Source: an uncultured Oscillospiraceae bacterium
GTDB taxonomy: Bacteria; Bacillota_A; Clostridia; Oscillospirales; Oscillospiraceae
Direction of reading: 5' to 3'
NCBI GenBank assembly: GCA_900757695.1
Contig: CAAEOU010000157.1
Location: 1 to 5,520, forward strand
Length of the DNA stretch: 5,520 bases
The notes under the pieces: model-generated
Databases searched by the model: none
What the model was told of the DNA's origin: nothing
What the model saw: the letters and a program-made list of their open reading frames with translations, nothing else
Position numbers and translations under genes: made by a program
In this document: in pieces, positions 1 through 5,212 of the stretch
Layout: the number at the start of each line of letters is the position of its first letter
Numbering within the stretch: position 1 is the stretch's first letter

Positions 1-94
1 AGTGGGGCAGAGAGTTGGAGGACTGCATCCGGTTCTTCAAAATAAACTTGCCGATCCGGATGGGCTCCAACAGATGAGGATAGGGGTTTTGCAT
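1..94 (-). CDS. Old-yellow-enzyme-like NADH:flavin oxidoreductase, N-terminal 31 codons (partial)
   Basis: The minus strand from 94 leftward stays open to the window edge and gives 31 residues, starting MQNPYPHLLEPIRIGKF and continuing with LKNRMQSSNS. The pattern 'hydrophobic-L-x-P-I-x-I-G-x-x-x-L-K-N-R' is the usual first beta-strand and turn of the FMN-binding TIM barrel in the old yellow enzyme / 2,4-dienoyl-CoA reductase / enoate reductase family. Such enzymes use FMN and NAD(P)H, sometimes with FAD and a 4Fe-4S cluster, to reduce activated C=C bonds. The start is well fixed: an AAGGAGGA Shine-Dalgarno (minus strand, 108-101) lies 6 bases before the ATG, and it is the only good site nearby. 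The gene is divergent from uppP. Substrate and total length cannot be told because only the N-terminus is present. The family call is fairly secure; a specific function is not. Confidence 0.8.
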   Translation of the reverse strand, partial: MQNPYPHLLEPIRIGKFILKNRMQSSNSLPH

Positions 95-100
95 AATGGT

Positions 101-108
101 TCCTCCTT
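101..108 (-). promoter_or_regulatory. Ribosome binding site of the flavin oxidoreductase gene
   Basis: The minus strand reads AAGGAGGA here, a near-perfect match to the anti-Shine-Dalgarno, 6 bases before the ATG at 94-92. It decides the start of the partial flavoenzyme gene. Confidence 0.8.
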
Positions 109-114
109 GGTGTT

Positions 115-145
115 GGCCGCAGGTGTATGGAAATACAAAGCGGCC
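115..145 (-). promoter_or_regulatory. Leader hairpin directly upstream of the flavoenzyme RBS
   Basis: GGCCGC at 115-120 pairs with GCGGCC at 140-145. Inside it TGTAT (124-128) pairs with ATACA (133-137), closing a 4-base loop. On the minus-strand transcript this is an 11-bp stem with a small 2x3 internal loop, ending 6 bases before the Shine-Dalgarno. It would lie within the 5' leader if transcription starts near 164. No T-tract follows, so it is not an intrinsic terminator. It could stabilise the mRNA or tune translation. As DNA, the inner TGTAT-N4-ATACA could instead be a protein site. The pairing is directly visible; the role is inferred. Confidence 0.4.
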
Positions 146-152
146 GGGAAAT

Positions 153-166
153 TTGTATACTTACAA
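153..166. promoter_or_regulatory. Operator-like inverted repeat TTGTA-N4-TACAA
   Basis: TTGTATACTTACAA is a dyad with 5-base half-sites and a 4-base centre. It lies just downstream of the predicted leftward -10 (176-171) and covers the expected transcription start, a classic place for a repressor to block initiation. Half-sites of this form are common for TetR- and MarR-type repressors, but no regulator gene of that kind is in the window. A chance AT-rich dyad is possible. Confidence 0.35.
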
Positions 167-170
167 CTAT

Positions 171-199
171 ATTGTATCGAAATATTTTGAATTCTGCAA
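171..199 (-). promoter_or_regulatory. Candidate sigma-A promoter for the flavoenzyme gene
   Basis: On the minus strand, TTGCAG (199-194) and TACAAT (176-171) are separated by 17 bases. The -10 matches TATAAT at five of six positions; the -35 matches TTGACA only at its first three bases. The predicted start is near 164, giving a leader of about 70 bases before the ATG at 94. The weak -35 may mean an activator is needed. Confidence 0.45.
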
Positions 200-267
200 G
201 ATGGAAAGCACAAAAATAACAGAAATATTTTCCGGACAGCCGCCGGATGCGGGAGGGCAAGAATGTG

Positions 268-296
268 TGGAAATCCTTGCGGGAATATGCTATAAT
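268..296 (+). promoter_or_regulatory. Sigma-A promoter with extended -10, driving uppP
   Basis: A perfect TATAAT at 291-296 is preceded by TGC (288-290), the extended -10 element. TGGAAA at 268-273 sits 17 bases upstream and matches four of six -35 positions. Transcription should begin near 303, leaving a leader of about 80 bases ahead of uppP. This is the strongest promoter visible in the window and probably serves uppP and perhaps the two genes after it. Confidence 0.65.
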
Positions 297-306
297 ACTC
301 TGTACG

Positions 307-352
307 GCCTGTGAAAAAGCTGAGATGGAAGGAAAATCTCAGCCATACAGGC
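307..352 (+). promoter_or_regulatory. Structured 5' leader element of uppP (two-part stem-loop)
   Basis: GCCTGT (307-312) pairs with ACAGGC (347-352), and GCTGAGAT (319-326) pairs with ATCTCAGC (336-343). This gives 6 + 8 perfect base pairs around a 6x3 internal loop, with a 9-base purine loop, GGAAGGAAA, at 327-335. The element begins about four bases after the predicted transcription start and ends about 20 bases before the Shine-Dalgarno at 373-377. No T-run follows, so it is not an intrinsic terminator. I do not recognise it as a known riboswitch class. It may be an mRNA-stabilising 5' hairpin or a protein- or ligand-responsive control element. Confidence 0.5.
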
Positions 353-372
353 AGGATGTAATCCGGTATCAC

Positions 373-377
373 GGAGG
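373..377 (+). promoter_or_regulatory. Ribosome binding site that sets the uppP start
   Basis: GGAGG lies 7 bases before the ATG at 385. The ATG at 379 is only 1 base from this site and is too close. The frame stays open upstream to 247, but the promoter -10 at 291-296 and the leader stem-loop lie inside that stretch, so longer starts are not credible. Confidence 0.75.
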
Positions 378-384
378 AATGATC

Positions 385-1212
385 ATGACATATCTCACTG
401 CGGTGCTGCTGGGGCTGGTACAGGGGATCACGGAGTTTTTACCCATATCCAGTTCCGGCCATCTGGTACTGCTGCAAAACATATTTCATATTGAGGGTGC
501 GGATCTGATCTTTGACGTCATGCTCCATGTGGGGACGCTGTTCCCGATTTTTCTGGTGTACCGCAGGGATCTGAGAAGGGCCCGGAAAGGACTTTCGGTC
601 ATAGGAGGCGGCGGGGCCAAGCGGGCCCGGGGCTCTGCGGCCCTGAAAGAGGGAAGGCGGCTGGCGATTTTTCTGCTGGTGGGCACGCTTCCGCTGCTGC
701 TGGGGCTGCTGCTCAAGGGAACGGCGGAGAAGCTTTCCGGCAGTTCGGCCTTTATAGGGGTCATGCTGATGATCACCGGCGGGGTATTGTATGCAGCCGG
801 TCGGTTTTCCAGACGGGAAAAATCGGAAAAGGACATCAGCCTGCTGGATGTGATCCTTGTGGGACTGGCGCAGGCTCTGGCGGTGCTGCCGGGACTGTCC
901 CGGTCTGGCCTCACCATTTCCGCTGGGCTGCTGCGGGGATTTCCAAAGCGCTTTGCGGTGAAGTTTTCCTTTCTTTTGAGCGTTCCGGCGGTCATTGGCG
1001 CAGCGCTGATCTCGTTGGTGGAGGCTGTTCGGCTGGGCTTTGATGTGGGGCTGCTTCCCATGTATCTGGCCGGAATGGCTGCGGCGGCGGTATCGGGCTA
1101 TTTTGCCATCCGCCTGCTCCGGTGGATCACTTCCCGGGGCAGCGTTGGCGGCTTTGCCTACTACTGCTGGGGTGCCGGGATCGTATCGATCCTGCTGAGT
1201 CTGGTGGCGTAA
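385..1212 (+). CDS. uppP: Undecaprenyl-diphosphatase UppP (BacA family)
   Basis: This integral membrane phosphatase converts undecaprenyl diphosphate to undecaprenyl phosphate. It thereby regenerates the lipid carrier for peptidoglycan and other wall polymers; extra copies in other bacteria give bacitracin resistance. The 275-residue product has the usual family length. The first signature is at residues 13-26: Q13, E17 and the SSSGH run ending at H26, corresponding to the (E/Q)xxxE and histidine motif. The second is PGLSRSGLT at 169-177, with the catalytic-type R173. A conserved FSFLLSVPAVIG segment follows at 195-206. About seven to eight hydrophobic segments span the rest, with a basic, glycine-rich cytoplasmic loop near 61-91. 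The start at 385 is chosen for the GGAGG 7 bases upstream and because the family begins just ahead of 'GLVQGITEFLP'. It is first in a rightward gene run, under an extended -10 promoter and a structured leader. Confidence 0.95.
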   Translation: MTYLTAVLLGLVQGITEFLPISSSGHLVLLQNIFHIEGADLIFDVMLHVGTLFPIFLVYRRDLRRARKGLSVIGGGGAKRARGSAALKEGRRLAIFLLVGTLPLLLGLLLKGTAEKLSGSSAFIGVMLMITGGVLYAAGRFSRREKSEKDISLLDVILVGLAQALAVLPGLSRSGLTISAGLLRGFPKRFAVKFSFLLSVPAVIGAALISLVEAVRLGFDVGLLPMYLAGMAAAAVSGYFAIRLLRWITSRGSVGGFAYYCWGAGIVSILLSLVA

Positions 1213-1225
1213 AAATGCATTCATT

Positions 1226-1241
1226 CAGGGCTTCGGCCCTG
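1226..1241 (+). terminator. Small UUCG hairpin between uppP and ftsK (weak terminator or processing site)
   Basis: CAGGGC-TTCG-GCCCTG is a perfect 6-bp stem closed by a C(UUCG)G tetraloop, 13 bases after the uppP stop. The following bases, TTCTATTCC, are only moderately T-rich. Termination would therefore be partial at best; a transcript-processing or stabilising hairpin is equally likely. It could lower expression of ftsK relative to uppP. Confidence 0.4.
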
Positions 1242-1246
1242 TTCTA

Positions 1247-1276
1247 TTCCTGAGATGAGAGGAGCGTAGGAATCCA
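1247..1276 (+). promoter_or_regulatory. Translation-initiation leader of ftsK, repeated before the asparaginase gene
   Basis: TTCCTGAGATGAGAGGA followed by GCGTA (1247-1268) ends 8 bases before the ATG at 1277. AGGAG at 1260-1264 is 12 bases from the start and AGGA at 1268-1271 is 5 bases away, so either could serve as the Shine-Dalgarno. The same string, with one substitution and a 2-base insertion, precedes the asparaginase gene at 4090-4113. Confidence 0.55.
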
Positions 1277-4087
1277 ATGGCGAAAAAAACAACCGCAAAA
1301 CAGCCGGCCAAGGGGGAGAAAAAAGCTGCCAAGGGGCAGAAGACCACAGGCCAGCGAATGGACGCGGTGCAGAAAATGCAGGAGCGGCGGGCCCAGACCC
1401 AGCTGCGGAACCGGATGATCGCAGGTGTGATTCTGGTATTTCTGGCGCTGTTTTTGCTTTTGAGTATGCTGGGGATCCATGCGGTAGCGCTGGATGCCCT
1501 GAAAAAGCTGATGCGGGGGATTTTTGGCTACGGCTATTATCTGCTGCCCTTTGCGCTGTGTATGGTGGCATGGCTGCTGGTGTTTCGGAATCATGAGCCC
1601 TACCGGCTCAGAACAGCGGGACTGTTTTGCGGGATTGTCTTCTTCAGCGGGATGCTCCATGTGCTGCTGTCCTATGCAGGGCTTGGCGCCGGAAAAGAGT
1701 TGATCCCATCCCTGTGGCGGACCGGCATGGCCGGAACCTCCGGAGGGGTGATTCCCGGACTGATTGCCTACGGGCTGATCCACACCATCAGCAAGGCCGG
1801 AGCGTTTCCGGTCCTTCTGGTGCTGCTGCTGGCAGCGGTCTTTTTGGCCTTCCGCATCGATGGGGCGATGCTGATCCATCGGCGGGCCGAAAAGCGCAGA
1901 AAGAAGCTGGAGGAAAATCTGCCCCAGCCTCAGCCGGAGCCTGTAGTGCTGACCCAGGAGATGACCATGGAGGATCTGCGGATCCTGGCGACCCCTGCCG
2001 GACGGCCTGTCAGACAGGAACGGGAAAGCGTATCTGTGCCCCGGGAGCGCCGACGGGGTGTTGGCTCTCCGCTGAAAATGGGAGGCCGGGAGCCGTGGAA
2101 TACGCCGGAGGAGGAAAGCGGCATCAGAAAAGAGAACGGGGAGGAAAGCGGATCGTTCTTTGAAAGCTTCCGCAGACCCGGCGGCGAGAAGAAAAAGAAG
2201 CGGGGACAGGAACCGGAGCTTCCTGAGGAGCAGGAGGCCGATGTGCTGCCTGCGGAAGACTATACGGCGCAGGTGCAGCAGCTGGTGCGGGAGCCCCAGC
2301 AGGACAGACAGCCGGAGACGGCGGCCTTCGATGTGCAGCAGAATGAGAACAGCTGGCTGAATCTGCCCAGAGAAGAGGCAGACCATTCCCCGGCGGAAAT
2401 GCTGACGGATTCCGAAATTGCCGCTGGGGCAGAAGCGGCTCAGAAGGACGGCAAGGTCACAAAGAATGAGGCCGCACAGGCGGCGGAGCAGGTGGCAAAG
2501 GAGATCGAGGCCCGGACGGATGCCGAGGCCGAGGTAGATGCAACGCCGCCCTATCAGTACCCGCCGATGACCATGCTCTCTGAGGCAATGGGCTCCAAGG
2601 AGGACAACACCGAGGAGATGCGCACCAATGTGGTGCGGCTGGAGGAGACCCTGCGGAGCTTCAATGTGGACATCAAGGTGGAAAATGTTGTCCGAGGCCC
2701 AACCGTGACCCGGTATGAGATGGAGCTTCGCCCGGGCATTAAAATGAGTAAGATCACCTCTCTGCACGAGGACATTGCGCTGGCGCTGGGCGTCAGCAGC
2801 GTCCGTGTGGCGGCGGTAGAGGGAAAGAGCTCCATCATCGGCATTGAGGTGCCCAACGGCATCACCACCAGCGTCCCCATTCGGGAGGTGCTGAGTTCTG
2901 AGGCATTTCGCAAAAATTCCTCGCCGCTGGCCTTTGCGGCCGGTAAGGATATTGGCGGCAACTACATTGTCGGCGATATTGCCAAGATGCCCCATCTGCT
3001 GATTGCCGGTACCACCGGCTCCGGTAAGTCGGTCTGTATGAACAGCATTATCGTGTCGCTGCTCTATCGGGCCACCCCTGACGAGGTGCGCCTGATTATG
3101 ATCGATCCGAAGATGGTGGAGCTGAGTATCTACAATGGGATTCCCCATCTGCTGATCCCGGTGGTCACCGATGCGAAAAAGGCCGCCGGTGCCCTGCAAT
3201 GGGCAGTGACGGAGATGGAGCGGCGGTATCAGCTGCTGGCAGACTATAAGGTTCGAGACGTAAAAGGCTATAATGCGCTGGCACGGCGGGATGAGAGCAT
3301 GACACCCATGCCCCGGATCGTGGTCATCATTGACGAGCTGGCGGATCTGATGCTGGTGGCGGCCAAGGAAGTGGAAAACTCCATTGTCCGAATCGCTCAG
3401 AAGGCCCGTGCTGCGGGAATGCATCTGGTCATTGCCACCCAGCGTCCTTCCACTGATGTTATTACCGGCATCATGAAGGCGAATATTCCGTCTCGAATCG
3501 CCTTCGCAGTGTCCTCGGCCATCGACAGCCGGATTATTCTCGATGAGAGCGGTGCGGAAAAGCTGGTGGGCAAGGGCGATATGCTCTATGCGCCGCTGGG
3601 GGCCGGAAAGCCCATCCGGGTACAGGGCTGCTTTATTACCGATGAAGAAGCCGAAGAGGTGGCGGAGTTTGTGAAGAACTCCGCAGAGGCGGACTATTCC
3701 GACGAGATCCTGCGGGAGATCGACCAGAACGTGGCCGACGGCGGCTCCGGCAGCAAGACTGATCCGGATCAGACGGCGCTGAAGCTCGATGGCGATCCGC
3801 TGCTGCCCGATGCGGTAGAGGTGGTTCTGGATACGGGGCAGGCATCTACCTCCATGCTCCAGCGGCGGCTGAAGCTGGGCTATGCCCATGCGGCCCGGAT
3901 CGTGGACGAATTGGAGGAAAAGGGCATTGTTGGCCCCTTCGAGGGCTCCAAGGCACGGCAGGTGCTCATTACCAGAGAACAGTGGGACACCATGGTGGGG
4001 CTGAATCCCAAGGCAAAGGCCCCCGAGCCGGAGGCAGAGACCGGGTCGCCGGCAGAGGATGACGATGTGCCCTTTGATGAAGACTGA
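1277..4087 (+). CDS. ftsK: FtsK/SpoIIIE-family DNA translocase
   Basis: This septum-anchored hexameric ATPase pumps chromosomal DNA through the closing division or sporulation septum. The 936-residue product has all expected parts. The N-terminus is Lys-rich and cytoplasmic, followed by about five hydrophobic segments near 47-66, 85-103, 113-135, 153-172 and 174-194. A charged Glu/Gln/Arg-rich linker runs about 205-430, with a likely helical or coiled stretch at 398-421. The alpha/beta motor covers about 445-800: Walker A GTTGSGKS at 578-585 (K584), Walker B IVVIIDE ending at D686-E687, and an ATQRPSTDVITG run at 720-731. A winged-helix gamma domain follows at about 839-898. The protein is longer than B. 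subtilis SpoIIIE (about 790 residues), mainly through the linker. The gamma recognition helix reads GYAHAAR, and the tail ends EDDDVPFDED. Whether it serves division (FtsK/SftA-like) or sporulation (SpoIIIE) cannot be told here. Codons are uniform with the neighbours. Confidence 0.96.
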   Translation: MAKKTTAKQPAKGEKKAAKGQKTTGQRMDAVQKMQERRAQTQLRNRMIAGVILVFLALFLLLSMLGIHAVALDALKKLMRGIFGYGYYLLPFALCMVAWLLVFRNHEPYRLRTAGLFCGIVFFSGMLHVLLSYAGLGAGKELIPSLWRTGMAGTSGGVIPGLIAYGLIHTISKAGAFPVLLVLLLAAVFLAFRIDGAMLIHRRAEKRRKKLEENLPQPQPEPVVLTQEMTMEDLRILATPAGRPVRQERESVSVPRERRRGVGSPLKMGGREPWNTPEEESGIRKENGEESGSFFESFRRPGGEKKKKRGQEPELPEEQEADVLPAEDYTAQVQQLVREPQQDRQPETAAFDVQQNENSWLNLPREEADHSPAEMLTDSEIAAGAEAAQKDGKVTKNEAAQAAEQVAKEIEARTDAEAEVDATPPYQYPPMTMLSEAMGSKEDNTEEMRTNVVRLEETLRSFNVDIKVENVVRGPTVTRYEMELRPGIKMSKITSLHEDIALALGVSSVRVAAVEGKSSIIGIEVPNGITTSVPIREVLSSEAFRKNSSPLAFAAGKDIGGNYIVGDIAKMPHLLIAGTTGSGKSVCMNSIIVSLLYRATPDEVRLIMIDPKMVELSIYNGIPHLLIPVVTDAKKAAGALQWAVTEMERRYQLLADYKVRDVKGYNALARRDESMTPMPRIVVIIDELADLMLVAAKEVENSIVRIAQKARAAGMHLVIATQRPSTDVITGIMKANIPSRIAFAVSSAIDSRIILDESGAEKLVGKGDMLYAPLGAGKPIRVQGCFITDEEAEEVAEFVKNSAEADYSDEILREIDQNVADGGSGSKTDPDQTALKLDGDPLLPDAVEVVLDTGQASTSMLQRRLKLGYAHAARIVDELEEKGIVGPFEGSKARQVLITREQWDTMVGLNPKAKAPEPEAETGSPAEDDDVPFDED

Positions 4088-4089
4088 TT

Positions 4090-4114
4090 TTCCTGTGATG
4101 AGAGGACAGCGTAT
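4090..4114 (+). promoter_or_regulatory. Translation-initiation leader of the asparaginase gene
   Basis: The 27-base gap after ftsK holds TTCCTGTGATGAGAGGA, then CAGCGTA. AGAGGA (4101-4106) is the Shine-Dalgarno, 8 bases before the ATG at 4115. Apart from one base change and an inserted CA, it matches the ftsK leader at 1247-1268. The short gap without a promoter or terminator supports co-transcription with ftsK. Confidence 0.6.
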
Positions 4115-5107
4115 ATGAAACACATTTTACTTCTGAGCACCGGCGGCACCATTGCCTCCCGGCCCGGCTCCGATGGATTGGAGCCGGAGATGTCCGGGCA
4201 GGAGCTTCTTTCCTGCCTTGGAGACCTCCGGGGAAGATTTCAGGTGGAGGTCCAGCAGATCATGAATCTGGATTCCTCCAACATTCAGGCGGAGGAATGG
4301 AAGATCATGGCCCGCAGTGTCTATGAGAATCTGAGCGGCTATGACGGGTTTATCATCACCCATGGCACCGATACCATGGCCTATTCTGCCTCTATGCTGA
4401 GCTTTATGCTCCGGGGACTCCAAAAGCCGGTGGTATTTACCGGTTCCCAGATTCCCATGGACAATATGCTCACAGACGCCCGAAACAATCTGTTCTGCGC
4501 TCTTGCGGCAGTGGAGGCGGAGATCTCGGGGGTATCTGTGGCCTTTAATCGGCATATTATTCGGGGCTGCCGGGCGGTAAAGGTCAGAACCATGGGGTTT
4601 GACGCCTTTGAGAGTGTCAATGCCAGATATCTGGGGGAAATCTTTGCCGATGGGCTTCGGGTCTATGGCGGCGAGCCGGTGGATCAGCAGGAGAAGCCGG
4701 AGCTTCGGGACGAGCTTTCTACCGATGTGTTTCTGCTGAAGCTGATCCCCAATACCAATCCCAGACTCTTCGACCATCTGGCGGAGATCGGCTACCGAGG
4801 TGTGGTACTGGAGACCTTTGGCGCAGGGGGCATGCATTTCCACCGGAGAGATCTGCTGGAAAAGCTCCGCATGCTGGAGGCAAGAGGCATTGTGGTGGTG
4901 GCGTGCAGCCAGTGCCTGTACGAGCCCAGCAACTTCACCATCTACGAGGTGGGGCGGAAGCTGCTGGAGGCCGGTGTGATCCCGGCGGGCGATATGACCA
5001 CAGAAGCCGCTGTGACCAAACTCATGTGGGCCTTGGGGCAGGAGACCGAACCGGAACGGGTGCGGGAGCTGTTCCTGAGAAATCTGGCCGGGGAAATTAC
5101 GGAATAA
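4115..5107 (+). CDS. Type I (cytosolic) L-asparaginase
   Basis: The enzyme hydrolyses L-asparagine to L-aspartate and ammonia. The 330-residue product fits the AnsA-type asparaginase family. The first signature, STGGTIAS at 8-15, carries the nucleophilic T12. DSSN at 53-56 supplies substrate-binding serine and aspartate. HGTDTM at 83-88 holds the second catalytic pair, T85-D86. K156 aligns with the catalytic lysine of the triad by counting back from GFDAF (161-165). 'FTGSQIP' at 108-114 and the C-terminal 'GDMTTEAAVTKLMWAL' at 292-307 are also family features. There is no signal peptide, so it should act in the cytoplasm, as type I enzymes do, rather than in the periplasm or outside the cell like type II. 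The start has a good Shine-Dalgarno 8 bases away. It is last in the rightward run and metabolically unrelated to uppP and ftsK. ansA would be the usual symbol but is withheld because the type I subgroup is judged by eye only. Confidence 0.93.
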   Translation: MKHILLLSTGGTIASRPGSDGLEPEMSGQELLSCLGDLRGRFQVEVQQIMNLDSSNIQAEEWKIMARSVYENLSGYDGFIITHGTDTMAYSASMLSFMLRGLQKPVVFTGSQIPMDNMLTDARNNLFCALAAVEAEISGVSVAFNRHIIRGCRAVKVRTMGFDAFESVNARYLGEIFADGLRVYGGEPVDQQEKPELRDELSTDVFLLKLIPNTNPRLFDHLAEIGYRGVVLETFGAGGMHFHRRDLLEKLRMLEARGIVVVACSQCLYEPSNFTIYEVGRKLLEAGVIPAGDMTTEAAVTKLMWALGQETEPERVRELFLRNLAGEITE

Positions 5108-5124
5108 ACAAAAATAAGCAAAAT

Positions 5125-5158
5125 AAGCCCGCCGTGGATTTGATTCCACGGCGGGCTT
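5125..5158 (-). terminator. Strong intrinsic terminator for leftward transcription (possibly bidirectional)
   Basis: The stem AAGCCCGCCGTGGA / TCCACGGCGGGCTT is 14 perfect base pairs with a 6-base loop (5139-5144). On the minus strand it is followed by TTATTTTGCTTATTTTTG (5124-5107), a clear U-rich tail that reaches the end of the asparaginase gene. On the plus strand the bases after the stem are GCTGGCGGG, with no U-tract beyond the two paired Ts. It is therefore best read as a terminator for transcripts arriving from the right, such as the Crp/Fnr gene or a small RNA. The hairpin may also stop or protect the 3' end of the asparaginase mRNA. Confidence 0.75.
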
Positions 5159-5159
5159 G

Positions 5160-5183
5160 CTGGCGGGTGTGCAGCCCCGCCAG
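5160..5183. repeat. Second GC-rich inverted repeat beside the terminator
   Basis: CTGGCGGG (5160-5167) pairs with CCCGCCAG (5176-5183) around an 8-base loop. It starts one base after the terminator stem ends. Its arms contain the same GGCGGG and CCCGCC blocks as the terminator, so the two hairpins could exchange partners. On the plus strand it is not followed by Ts. Structure is directly visible; function is unknown. Confidence 0.5.
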
Positions 5184-5212
5184 ACGCAATATCAAATGTA
5201 AGGAAGAAAGAG

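Larger units (their letters stand above)
5107..5209 (-). ncRNA. Candidate small RNA with two hairpins and a Rho-independent end
   Basis: If the leftward promoter near 5213-5246 is real, its transcript would be about 85-100 bases. It would have an A/U- and pyrimidine-rich 5' part, an 8-bp hairpin (5183-5160), a 14-bp terminator hairpin (5158-5125) and a U-rich tail. That is the usual architecture of an intergenic bacterial sRNA. The alternative is that these hairpins are just the 3' end of the Crp/Fnr transcript. No known RNA family is recognised. Confidence 0.25.

Noticed and set aside
2..190. A 62-codon plus-strand frame at the left edge
   Set aside because: It is antisense to the well-supported flavoenzyme start and crosses its RBS and promoter; it has no family features.
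231..247. TCCGG/CCGGA hairpin with an AT-rich stretch on the minus-strand side, as a leftward terminator
   Set aside because: Only 5 bp of stem and a mixed A/T tail, with no leftward gene to the right that would need it (uppP runs away from it).
247..384. An N-terminal extension of UppP from ATG 247 or ATG 325
   Set aside because: The extension would overlap the promoter -10 and leader stem-loop, lacks a Shine-Dalgarno, and would put a hydrophilic segment before the conserved first membrane helix.
439..1224. A 261-codon antisense frame over uppP
   Set aside because: Same register effect. It stops opposite the TTA codon for Leu19 of UppP and shows no recognisable protein.
1627..2360. Plus-strand frames of 178 and 66 codons inside ftsK
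   Set aside because: Out-of-frame shadows in GC-rich sequence, Arg/Gly/Ser-rich with no initiation signals; the FtsK frame is continuous here.
1244..4123. A 959-codon open frame on the minus strand, antisense to the whole of ftsK
   Set aside because: It is codon-aligned with ftsK, so its stops could arise only where ftsK uses TTA, CTA or TCA codons. ftsK uses none over its full length. The frame is a by-product of codon bias. Its translation is His/Arg/Gly-rich with no family features.
4127..5149. A 340-codon antisense frame over the asparaginase gene
   Set aside because: Same register effect. It ends exactly opposite the single TTA codon (Leu5) at 4127-4129. The sense frame has all asparaginase motifs.
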